Positions 34,353 through 45,287 of a stretch of DNA of 64,000 nt are shown one piece after another. Numbering within the stretch: the first letter of the stretch is position 1; the number at the start of each line of letters is the position of its first letter. The DNA comes from Termitomyces sp. T153 (taxonomy: Eukaryota; Basidiomycota; Agaricomycetes; Agaricales; Lyophyllaceae): the NCBI GenBank assembly GCA_018296165.2, contig JACKQL020000107.1, positions 1 to 64,000 on the forward strand. The letters are read 5' to 3'. The notes under the pieces were generated by a model. That model had not been told where the DNA came from. It saw nothing but the letters and a program-made list of their open reading frames with translations, and ran no database searches. The position numbers and the translations under genes are program-made.

Positions 34353-37300
34353 ATGGGTGATCTCAACACCGTACCTGCATTTTCTAGCCTGGGATCAACA
34401 GCAAGGAATACCCACCTGAGAGGACGTCGTAGATTCAATGCGGATTTGGCCGATATCGTGCAAGCATGTTCTACTGGACAAGTTGTCGAGCAGGGGTTCA
34501 GAATTCAAAGTGTGTCATGATTCATATATCGAATATAGATTTTTTGATTCTTTGACCCATCGCGAACCAGACTTGCAGGCCGGCAATGATGAAGGAATAA
34601 TAGAAATCACTATATCCGACCTCGATGGACAGCACGTACTTGGTTTCAGTCTATTGGTATCCGGTATGCAATGGTTATTTCTAACCAGCTCTCACAAGGC
34701 GCTCACTTCTCACAGAAACCTCCGATTATCCCAAAAACCACGTGTTTTTTTGTTCCTCTTCTGAAACGAACCTTCAACCTCACTTTTTAGATGTTCTAGA
34801 AAGTGTGGCGTCGGACTCCTCATGGACCATCCAGGAAACTATCCTGAAAATACTGAACTCTTTAGCGAACCGACAAATTCGTATTGCAGCCGATGGAGTT
34901 GGGTCTCAAGAAATTGACATCGACGAGGATGATAATGATTACGAGGGTTTTGATCAGTTCGAGGAGGATCTTATGAGTGGAAGCACCGCTGGCAAGCAGA
35001 AATTAGATTTACAGCACCTGCAGAAGTAAGCAGCTTTTGCTTTGTCGGGGAAGCCAAGAAATACTAAATGGCAATCGGAAAGCGATTTTTTGGAAGTGGT
35101 AGCAACTGGATATCGTCCAGGACTTCTACGCTTTGCAGATGATAACCTGGCCATCTCAGTATCGATACCCGTTGTCGTTCTTGCGAAATTCATTCCACCT
35201 CGTGCTTTGATGGCCTGGGATCGTCGCCTGCTCTCACGCTCTCAACATCTGACTCTGCTCATCTCAGGGTTTCGTGATATATATCCTCCACTTGATCACG
35301 AATGTGCATACACCACACAAGCACAGAGGTCCGGAATCTTGTTAACGTTCAAAGTTGGTCTTACTGGAACATATAAACCTGGAAAGGAACACGCTAGGGA
35401 TGCCGGGCAGGCCTACGGGTTGATACAAGCTGACGCAGAGGATGAAGTTCAATCTCAAGCGGAGAAGGCCGCAGCCCTGGATGACTTTGGATTTGACCAC
35501 AATGAAAACTACTTGTCAGAGCAGAGCCAAATCCCAACTTCGGCTGTAAAAGAGGAACATGAGGAAGGCAGTTTCGATCGTTTTAGTTTGAGCAGCTCAC
35601 TGGAGTCACTACTTGACCACTCCCTGCTCAAGCTCATTCAACTAAGAAGGAAATTTGAGCTTGGATGGGCCGGAGCGGAATTGTTGCTCTCTATAGTTGA
35701 AAAAACACAAACTCCGGAAGACCGCGTCTTTGATATGCAGCAACAGGTGAAGGGGAATTACTTTTTCCTATCTTTCTAGACTTATCTTCGCACCAGGATT
35801 TGTTGGCAGCTGACGCAGAGGAATCTCAGTTGGCACATACGAACAAGCTACCTCATGATCCTCTTCTTCGACTTCGAAAGGAAAGCAAAGTTAACATAAT
35901 ACTAACAGCCTTCTGCTATCTCATTCGGCGTCTTTCCGTCCGTATATCTTTCGGGACGTGGCACCTCATTAACGTCTGATGTTTCAAATTTTGTAGCTTT
36001 GCCCGCGTTACTGTCTCGTGTGCCATAACAAGCTCAACAACACTTACGAGGCTCTCAAGCCATACGTATGTGATAGCAAGCTTTGCACTTACCAGTATTA
36101 CTCCTTCAATCAAGGGCCGTCCCTTGAGGTGAGTGCTTGACTCTTCAAAACTTTTACGAGTCATATAAGCATTTTTCAGTACGAGATCATCTATAATCCA
36201 AATACTGTTGACTTTCTCGTGTCGATAGCTCATACAGCTGCCACTGAACAGGTGCTAAACGATCCTCTTCCGATTGGCTTAGGTCTTCGAGTCCCACCGC
36301 CGGACGTTTGCAAAATAAAAGAGCTACCGAGAAACCAAAGTATTTCTCAAAGTACCCTGGTCTCGGAGAGAAATTCCTCAAGTCAAATTACTGTAGACAC
36401 TGATGGAATGTGCGACTTTGATGATTTATCGCTGCCAATGGTTTTATTGTGTTTTAAACTCGTTTTCAATGTGTTGACATGTCTTTCTTAGATGCGAGCA
36501 GTAATCGCGGCCTTAATTGATACCCTGCCTTCAGTAGGGTATATCTCATCTCGTGGTTCCTAGCCATCTTGATCGTTTGCTTCTCGCAGATTGATGACAT
36601 GAAGAAGCACCTCGAACGAAAGGTCAAAGCGGGGAAGGCAAAACCACGGCTTAAAGACATGGATGCAGCAATTCTTCCAGCAGCATGGTCTATCTTGCGC
36701 TGGTGCGTGGTTTTTCTTTGCTTCCTCTCAATTTATGTATATTCGTCCCATAAATGTAAATGACAACAGGTGTGTTGCATCTTGCACAGCATATCTTGAA
36801 GAAATCACGTCGGGAGAAGAATCCATAAAGAATCTAGGTGAGGATGGGAAATCATCGTGTTCTTCCCATCGGCTCACTGGATGTAGACCCGGGTTGGCGA
36901 CAATTTCGTTTCAGTGTCGGTTCACCTGATGCAGAGGCGAGGTTCAAGAATGCCATAGATCAGGCCCAGCGAAGAAGCGCAAACGCCGCTATATACCCGT
37001 CACTCTACGTACGTGGCTGATTCTGTAACGAATATCGGATTTGACACTCTCTGGCAGGCTTTCCATGGGTCGCCACTCAGAAATTGGCATTCGGTAAGCG
37101 AGCGCATTAAGCACCCTTCAGCTCTGATCAACGTTGATAGATCATCCGACATGGTCTCTGGTTCAAGGAAATAGCCCATGGGAGAGCATATGGACACGGT
37201 GCGAGATATGCAGAAACCTGTGAATGCTCGAATGACAATTGAATTACAAGGGGTGTACCTTGCGAAAGAGGGCAACATATCTATGGGAACTTACGCACAG

Positions 37301-38822
37301 ACTGGGCGGTCTACATGGCGTAAGAGTAGAACAAGCCCAACCAATTGTGTGGCTTTAGCAGAAGTCGTCAACCTTCCTCATGAATTCGTGAGTCACAACC
37401 CATATTTTGTGATCAAAGACACACATTGGATCATATGGTACGCCAGATATGTGCTGTATCTGACTTCGTTTTAACGCAGTCATAGTCGTTATCTTTTGGT
37501 CAAAGGCGTCATTGATACAAGCTACGAAACTACCGCCGTTACGGAGCCTGGTAGAACGAGACCGTTTCCTTTCGTGAAGCTCGACCCTTCCCATCCCGTG
37601 ACACTCAATTCTAGACGCATTGATATTCCAGAGCCCACACACCAAATTGCAGCCCTCCTCGCCGCACGTCAGGAGGAGTTTCGTGAAGAAGCTAATGACG
37701 ACGAAGATGCAGCTGTCTTTGACAAAAATGTTATCTCCATTCAAACCAGCCAGACTTCGAAAGACGACGATAGTGAGGAAATGATGAATGTCGACGTGGA
37801 TTCTTACGAAACTAGCGAATATTCGAGGGCTGTTACTTCCGCTCATAGCGTCTCCAAGCAATCGATATCTCATTTCATTGACTGGAAGCATGATCCAGAA
37901 AGGGTCAGGCTTACCGTAGAACATTTGATGCCACCACCGTCTGAAGCGAGTCCGAGTGCCACGATGGCTGTTCAGAGGGAACTCAGAGCAATGTTAAGGG
38001 AACAGCAGGATGCTCGGAGTCTCAAGGAACTAGGATGGTTCATGCCTCCAGAATTTGTAGGCGATAACCTTTTTCAGTGGATCGTCGAGATGCATTCTTT
38101 CGACGATGACCTTCCCGTTGCTCGTGATTTGAAGGCGAGGTCTGTGCACTTATCCCACCCCTCGTCCGGTAACTCAGCCTTTCTCTTAGGAACCTAAACT
38201 CAGTCATTTTTGAGATTCGCTTCCCTCCTACGTTTCCCATTGCTCCACCTTTTTTTAGGATTCTGACTCCCCGTTTCTTACCATTCATTCAAGGCGGGGG
38301 TGGACATGTCACAGCAGGTATGATAGTGTTATTATCATGTACTTCGGAACAGTCAATGTTGATTCTCCTTCAACAGGCGGCTCGATTTGTATGGACCTCC
38401 TGACATCCGACGGCAAGTTCTTATTCTTGTTTTCTCCTGCGTAATTACATCGTCTCTGTAGGATGGCTGCCTAGTTATAGGCCAGTCTTTTCTTCTTTTC
38501 TTCCTGAAAATTATCTCATAGTTGCATCAGTATCTCTGCCGTCCTTTTGCAAATCAGAATAGCGATATCCAACTTGGAACCACGGCCAGCCAGGCTCGCA
38601 TTGGATTATGGCAGGTTCGTTCCATTCCGACCAATGCATTGTTTTCTTCAACCTTCAATCCTTAAAACCATAGGCCCTATGACACGCAAGAGGCCTTGGT
38701 TGGTTTCAAAAGGGCTGCGGCAACTCATGGTTGGAGGGTTCGAATCAAACATTCGTTAAGTGAATAGTTTCTGAAAATTACGCCTGCAGGTGCCGGTCGG
38801 AACCGAGAAGCTCCTTCGATAG
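34353..38822 (+). CDS. PARP catalytic domain fused to UBE2Q-like ubiquitin-conjugating (E2) domain
   Basis: Highly split gene (about 17 exons). Clear early exons are 34353-34509, 34571-34663, 34716-35025, 35083-35746, 35797-35937, 35997-36128 and 36180-36440; the final exon ends at TAG 38820-38822. Order: an RWD/UBC-like N-terminus; a cysteine-rich segment (CPRYCLVC, then YVCDSKLC) as in PARP6/8-type proteins; and a PARP fold (FHGSPLRNWHS, IIRHGLWF, GRAYGHG joined to VYLAKEG) with the conserved His and Tyr. No catalytic Glu is evident at the third triad position, which suggests mono-ADP-ribosyl transfer. At the C-terminus is an E2 fold with HVTAGGSICMDLL, whose Cys would carry ubiquitin. Two introns near the E2 active site use GC donors (38413 and 38481). 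The family pairing is known from fungi; substrates are unknown. Confidence 0.85.
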
Positions 38823-39030
38823 GTTTACTTAGTTGCGTTTATATCGCGTGATCGCCTTTGCGGTAAAATCTAGTACATTGTAACATACACATGTTTTTTT
38901 TTAGTTTTACGGTCCCGACTCAGGTGCGTCTCCATTGTAGACTCGGCCATAAACAATGTCTATTCGCGCGATTTCGGAAAGGGGGACATTCTGGAGATTG
39001 CTAGATCAAGTGCTACTATGTACAAATATA
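38823..39030. other. Convergent intergenic spacer
   Basis: Short region between the 3' ends of the PARP-UBC gene (+) and the next gene (-). It contains a T-run near 38895 and nothing else recognised. Confidence 0.6.
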
Positions 39031-40670
39031 TTATGCAACAAGACTTGCATGCACAGCAAGATGATCTTGAACTATGTCAAAAAATGCTGTCTGAACTTGT
39101 TCGTCGTTCAAAAACTTCCATTTTCTGCCTCGCAGTGTCTGATCATTTGTAGACGACAAAGCTTTCGTGTCACCTTCCTTCAGATTGAGTAGATCAATGG
39201 AGTAATCACAGACAGGACATTGCCATTCAAAATAGCCCGAACGAAACCCAGGACGGTGGGAGTAAATTTTGGCAGTCTTCAGGAGATCTTTAATAAGATC
39301 TTCGTCTGAGGATTCCGAATAGGAAGATGTTGACACCTCCGAAAAATCAGAATCATAGACAAATTGAGTAGTAGACTTGTATCGGGATGTGGTTGAAGGA
39401 TGACGATTGACCGTTTTGGTTGAAGACGCGCGGGATTTCTGTCATTAGGAATATGAAAACTCCGAAAGAGTAAATACCTATGAGCATCACCCACCCCCGA
39501 TTGAGTCTTTTTCGGGCGCTTCTTTAGCGCACTTGTTATTTTTTTGTCCCATCCGCCTCCGATAGTACCAAAACGGGAAAGGTTCAGTATGCCTTCCTCA
39601 ATGGTTCCATTTTCAGGTAATCCCCAGCCCAGAGAAACAGGTTCTTGACTTGCGCTATATCGCGCCGATTGAACTTCCATGCAAAAGGAAATCCACTTCT
39701 GGACATTCAGCTTCTGTACAGTCTTTGCCGTAGTCGCAAGGTGTTGCGCAAGTATCCAGTCGGCATGGGCAGCAAAGATACCAATTACCTCAGCCCGACA
39801 AACATGGCGAGGAAACCGTCCAAAGCTGTGTTTCCGGAGTCGAACTAGATATTGATCCACCAACCAGTCGATGGTTCGTTCCTCGATAGGTGTTTGCATA
39901 TGATCATCCTGTATCAACTTCTCAATTAAGACCCAAAGTCGCCAGCGAGTCAAAAAATTCCTGCTACGTCTGAACGTTGCAGCGTCAAAGGAGAGGACAT
40001 TGTATAATCTGAAGCAATCTTGAATACAGTATGCACAAATCGGTTGGTTCTGCTCTACCTGTTTTCGGAGTTGATGACAAGAGAAGTCTCGAAACCATTG
40101 GATGCTAACATAGGATACGGATTAGGTAGTTGGATCAGCACAATATGCCATGAGCTCTTACTCAAGAATCGAGTGTGCATGCGTTTGTTACATTGTATCC
40201 ACATCCTGATTCCAGAGACTCGATAAAGGTCATTGAGAGTGAAGCCCTTGGAGCGGCGATCGCGATCAAGATCTACCAGTCTTCGATGAAGTTCTCGTTG
40301 TAAGTAGTCTTCACCTCGAGGTGACAACCATTCAAGGCTATCTAGCTCGATTATCCCATAAAATTTTGTGATGCCTCGAACGATTCTGCTAGACTTGGGT
40401 GCTGCCGCAATGAACTCGGTTTCATCCAGGCTGTTCGTGAATATCTCAACAGTTGTCTTAATTGATTAACTATGAGTCAGGCAAGACAAACCCAATAGGA
40501 GAAGCGCCGCATTCCATTCGCAGTGATTTCAAATTGAGACGTTTCTTGCAGTGGGAAGACAGGATTACATTCTCTGGATAAGGACCGAAAGGCTCTTGAA
40601 GGTATTTGTAAAGAGACATGATATTGGTCGCGTGGGACTTTGCTGTCACGAGGAACTTGGCTCACTACAA
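39031..40670 (-). CDS. Unrecognised conserved-looking protein with C-terminal Cys2-His2-like site
   Basis: I do not recognise the family. Reading frames on the minus strand join into one protein. About 40630-40508 leads over a 35-nt intron (GTTTGT to TTAAG) into FTNSLDETEF, then QWFRDFSCHQLRKQ with a cysteine pair (CAYC), a charged helical region (about 39990-39500) and a final exon (about 39438-39031). The last exon encodes a Ser/Asp/Glu-rich linker and a C-terminal WQCPVC...HLAVH pattern that could bind zinc. The intron near 40130-40230 and the true start are unresolved. The reading frame runs up to the divergent NDUFS6 start (40673) without an ATG, so the first exon or start codon is uncertain. 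The two genes probably share a bidirectional promoter. Confidence 0.6.
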
Positions 40671-40672
40671 CG

Positions 40673-41274
40673 ATGCTCAGTCGCCGCTTCGTCCCGCAGC
40701 TCAACCGTCTTGCCCGCGCTGCCTCCTCCGTTCCCGCAAAACCTCATTCCTCTCTCCCGACCTCCCAGGCACCAAACTATCCAACCACATGGTCAACCAA
40801 TCAGCAACCGCGTGCCACGGCCACTACTGGTGCTCGGTTTGAGCAGACTGCCTCGGAGTTGCAACCCACTCCACTAAGCGCGATGGAACTCATTGCAAAT
40901 GAGCCAGTGAGATTGGTGCATGGCCGGAAGGCCGTTTGTGATGGTGGTGGGTAGTTGTGCCTTGTTGTAAGTCAAGAATCTGATATTTTGCGCAGGAGGT
41001 GGTCCTTTGGGACACCCAAAGATTTTTATCAATTTGGTGAGTGTTTTGAATGTTAGAAACGAAAAACCTAATAACATTTCTTGCAGGATGCTCCTGGACC
41101 TCGTGCTTGTGGGTCTGTAGTTCATTATTTCCCTCGTCAGTCACCCTACTGACTCCAGCTGGATATCGCATTTCTTAAGTTATTGGTGTGTATATCTCGT
41201 TCACTCCTAATACCAGAACTGACCATGATTTCGATAGTGGCATCCGGTTCGAACAAACGCCGCACCATCATTGA
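40673..41274 (+). CDS. NDUFS6: NADH:ubiquinone oxidoreductase subunit NDUFS6 (complex I 13 kDa), with 6-nt microexon
   Basis: Exons are 40673-40946, 40996-41036, 41087-41112, 41180-41185 and 41238-41274, giving 127 aa. The N-terminus is Arg/Ser/Ala-rich without acidic residues, fitting a mitochondrial presequence. The conserved CHCC zinc module follows: VCDGGGGPLGHPKIFINL, then ACGYCGIRFEQ and a terminal HHH. The Tyr-Cys of CGYCG is supplied only by the 6-nt exon TTATTG (split as T TAT TG), between a 67-nt and a 52-nt intron with normal donors (GTCTGT, GTGTGT) and AG acceptors. Skipping it keeps the frame but removes a zinc ligand. In this family the subunit sits in the matrix arm of complex I and its zinc site is needed for assembly. 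Its start lies next to a divergent minus-strand gene. Confidence 0.93.
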
Positions 41275-41674
41275 CACCTTTGGAACATGTAGAGTCCTAG
41301 ATACACAATACATTATCTACTCTGTCTCTGTTTCTTGCACAGTACCCGACACTCTCCGACTTTGAATTTCTCGAGTTCCGATTATTGACCCTCATACGAG
41401 CCAATGACGAGTCAGTGAGCGTAAAAATACATTTGGTCTCTACTATATACGTAACTCCGGCTGACATGGTTGCACTAAAGAACAAAGTGAGTATGGTAAG
41501 GGATAGAAAACCCCAGATTAGGAACAAGTAAGAGAAGTAGAATCAATGATTGATTATACGCATGTGGGCGAGGTAATACCTCCTCGGTCCAATAAGTGAG
41601 TAATATGCGGGATGGCTCAGGGAACGTGAGGTGACTCGGCCAAAGAATGTGAGATAATTAGCTCTAGGTGAAGA
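41275..41674. other. Convergent intergenic region
   Basis: Between the NDUFS6 stop (+) and the kinase stop (-). Short open frames occur on both strands, but none has family resemblance or clear splice structure. Confidence 0.55.
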
Positions 41675-44600
41675 TCAAGCATCTTCTGAAGGAGTTGTAA
41701 CGAAAGACATTGGGGACATTGGGGAGAGCGGGGGATATTCGCCTCCTGCGATAGCATCAAGCTGGGAGAATGGTGGGAGTGCATTGGACAATTCACTATC
41801 CGCTGTTTGTGGAGGGAGTGGCGGCTGAACCAATTTTTCAACATGATCAGGCGCGAGACCATCCGGACGGTCCCATTTGTAACTCACCACTTTGAATATC
41901 GGATTAATATTTGACCTGGCGGATTTCGGGGTATTACCGAGGCGAGGAGATTGACCTTGGTGATCAAAATAGGGGTAGGGTTGGTTCTGGACGAATTGTG
42001 TTTGAGTTTCACTAACTTGGTTCCAGGGTGGGGAAGGGGACATGGTAGGAGAGAGCGAGAGGAGCTGCATAGGAGGGGAGGACATTGGATTCACGGATGC
42101 CTGAACATGGAAATCATGCGCTAGTTGCCCTTCAAGCGAGAAAGAGTTAGACGAGCGCGCGGAAGGAGTGAATTCATCGAACGAGGTCCGCAGCGACGAC
42201 ATCGAGGTCATCCTATTGATACTGAACACACTCGGTCGATTTCGCGCGTGCGACGGACCGGGGTCGCTATCTACCGTCGCAAACGATATTGACGACATCC
42301 GGCTCATGCTGTGTACGTCAGATGACGACATTGAATGGTCGTCGTCGAATTCTCGCCGTCGCGCCTTGGAAACTCGTTCATTTACGCCACGCCAGTCCCG
42401 GTCTCCGCTGTCTGTCTGTGCCACGAAGCGCGCCCCAGCTGCATTCACTGTGCTACTCTGATTCGGCCGCGTCATTGACGAGGGCAATTTGTTCTTCTCC
42501 GAGAATTCGAGGCGCTGTTCATTCCCCCCGAGCCACTCCAGCTCATTGCTCGTTGTCTTCTGCACCATCTGGCTACGTTTTTGCATGACAGCCCGTGCTT
42601 GTTCTCGGTGCATATTCTCCGCCAGTTTTCGCCGTTGTTTCTCTGCCTCCCTCTGTACTCGCTCAGCCTCCTTTTTGATCTTCTTGATATCGATATCGGT
42701 ACGTTCCCGAATAGGGGAAGGCTCTTGCAACGACCTGCTATCCGTACTTGAAGTTTGCGTGCGCTTCAGTGACGGTGTTGAACTCGATGATGGTAGTGGC
42801 ACTTCGTCCAAAGTTGGCAGATGTGTCTTATCACTACCAAACATGCTCAGACCCCACTTGCTGCTCTTCTTTCCAAAAGACAGCGAGCCGAGTTTCCCGA
42901 GTTTGTGTCCTTGAGCAGGAATGACGCCAGAGTGGCCTGACGTATGATCAGGTTCCAAATTTGACCGTGCAGGATATTCGGAAACCATCGAGGAATTTTG
43001 AATGCCTATGCGTTGATACTGTGACTCTGATAGATCTACTGGCGGGATGACATCCATAGGAGAATCGGGACCGTCAACAGGCGACGAATGTACACCATTG
43101 GGACCAACCCAGGCAGAATGTCGGTATTCGTCTGGTACATCCCCAGATCCATGGGCTGAAAGATACACGCCATTTGCCGGCTGCGAGTTGCGAGTAAGAA
43201 AAGCCGAAGAAGTAGCAAGGGTGTTGTGATGGTGGTGTGGGACGTTGGATCGAGGAATGGACATTGGGTGTCTTTTGACGTGTGATGTGGTGGATGTGAA
43301 TCCACTTGACGCTGTGAAAAGTCCGGCGGGTATTGGGATGTCGTTCCGGGGTATCGTTTCACGTAGATATGCATGCTCTAGGCATTGACGGCTAGTCAAC
43401 CTTTTGTCCGGGTCATACTTTAGCAGGTCGCGTATACAGTGAATCAAAGAGATGGGAACGCTTCGGTCGAAGAGTGTGTGTATGTCTCGAGGTTTGAGCT
43501 GAATTCACAGTCAACATTTAGTGTGGCTCAGACCCAAAGTTACAACATACCTTAGGGAAATGAAATCCAAACGCCTTCGCCATTTTGATACCTTTGGGCC
43601 AGGCTCCACCGCCTAAAGGCCCCTGATGGGAATCCAACCCATACTCGTCGCTAGGATCGCCAAGAATTTCACAGATCCTGGCAACTTGATCGGTCTGGTC
43701 TGAGCCAGGAAACAAGGGACGAAGGTTCACCAGCTCTGCCATTATCGTTCCCAACGCCCACATATCCACAGGATTTGAATAATTGCGGCTGAGTAAGAGA
43801 ACCTCCGGTGCACGGTACCAGCGTGTCGAGACATATTCGGTGTAGGGGGGACTGCTTTTAATTTCTCGAGCGAGACCAAAATCGGCGAGTTTGATGATGG
43901 CCACAACGTCGCCTTCCGTAGTGCCGGGTTGTGCAATAGGTGAAACAGGTGTGTAGTTGAAAAGACCAGTGGTCGTCACGAGGACATTCTCTGGTTTCAT
44001 GTCACGATGGAAGTATCCTGAATTGTGTATGTGATTGAGACCAGATACAATTTGGAGAAAGATGGAAGCCACTAGACCACCCGCCAGTGGTCGGCCTTTG
44101 CGGGTCTTGATTAAATGATAAAGGTTGCCTTCCATAGACTCGAAGACGAAGTAAAGTTCCTTGGAGGTCGGAAGCAGAAAAAAGTCGTAGAGAGGAATGA
44201 TGTTTGGATGGAAAGGAATAGCACGCAAGGACTACCAACACTTTGACATTAGCTGTAGTTTAGTGAAACGTGTTCGGGGGTGCTTGCCTCGAGTTCCTTG
44301 AGTTTTTGACATTCATCCCATCCGCCTTCCCATCTTTTCTTCATTCGCTTGACGGCCACCAATCGCTTTCCAGCCCATTCTGGTCTTGCACCTGCCCCAC
44401 ATTGCATGGGAGATAGGGGGGTATTGGGGGGTAACGTCCCATGCCAATCACACAACCACACCGTTCCAAACGATCCGTCACCCAAGACCTTGAGGGGGGT
44501 GTAGGAGCGCGTCGAACCTGATGAAAATCAGTCAGGTAAGAACCGGGAATATAAGGAAGAACCATACTGCTCTGGGAGCTTCCAACGACAAGGCGATTAT

Positions 44601-44796
44601 TCTGTATCGAAACGCTGGGTACCCCGAGAACGACGATGGGTTCTTTGGGTACCGACGATGATGAACGTTGTGACAGCGGCGGGGGTGGGTTGGGTGGATT
44701 AGGCGAATGCTGAGGAATTGACTGGCCGTTTGGATAGTGGTTGTCGTAAGGGGAAAGATTATGGCCATTTTGGACATGAGGTGAGGTTGCGTACAT
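41675..44796 (-). CDS. RCK-type protein kinase (Ime2 / Crk1 / MAK family)
   Basis: Four exons on the minus strand (44796-44568, 44517-44288, 44231-43551, 43498-41675) encode 987 aa. The kinase domain has the glycine loop GDGSFGTVW (residue about 88), VAVKRMKK, HRDMKPEN (about 228), ADFG (about 271) and a TEY activation motif (about 285-287) followed by STRWYRAPE. TEY in a CDK-like kinase is typical of the Ime2/MAK/ICK branch, which controls meiotic entry, morphogenesis and mating in fungi. The 600-residue tail is low complexity with a basic coiled coil (KKIKKEAERVQREAEKQRR) and is likely regulatory. The intron after 44288 uses a GC donor (GCAAGC). An upstream ATG at 44810 in another frame opens a 92-codon overlapping frame. 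Confidence 0.92.
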
Positions 44797-45287
44797 GATA
44801 CGCCTAGCATTGCCCAGGACCGGAAGTAGACTCAAAGAAAGAGGTGAAGGTAGTGAAGAGGCAAGAACGAGGGGCTAATTGCTAGCAGACGGTCAAGTGA
44901 ATTGATGATAGCTCGTTTTTGTTATTCGCTGCAAGTGGTCAAGCGAGCAGACGAAGCGAGTAGGAAGCGACCCGGACCGGAATCACACAAGATGAAGCCG
45001 AACGGGCTATGGGGGCTGGTGAAAGTAGGGCCGAGGACGAGTGGGCAAGATCGACAAAAGAGCGGGCGCCGTGACTGTCGTCGACGACGACGACGATGTC
45101 CAGTGGACGATGCACGGTCAAGTCTTCTCTTGCTTCGGACTCAGCTGACTTGACCTCGGATCTATCGCGAACCGAACAGTTGATCCCCATGCCTCATTCA
45201 AGCATATGGCCACATTGCACTCGTCCTATTTGATTTGGATACATACGGAACACGGGAAATACATATCTAGGTCATTACATCGTTCTT
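44797..45287. other. Kinase promoter / PRPP synthetase 3' region
   Basis: About 490 bp that is rich in CpG and contains a short CGA-type trinucleotide run near 45079-45095. It probably contains the kinase promoter and the PRS 3' UTR. No gene seen. Confidence 0.55.

Noticed and set aside
35026..35082. A TAA stop in the PARP-UBC gene at 35027-35029
   Set aside because: It lies in a 57-nt intron (GTAAGC donor, TACTAA-like branch, AG acceptor), and joining 35025 to 35083 restores a sensible protein.
38735..38760. Possible tRNA (GGTTCGAATC-like T-loop)
   Set aside because: No cloverleaf could be built around it, and it lies in the last intron of the PARP-UBC gene.
41113..41237. Reading NDUFS6 as truncated or a pseudogene (stop at about 41177)
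   Set aside because: The 6-nt exon model recovers the full CGYCGIRFEQTPHHH end with normal splice sites.
42168..42914. Plus-strand ORFs opposite the kinase tail
   Set aside because: They are mirror frames of the Ser/Arg-rich kinase C-terminus, with no splice or start support.
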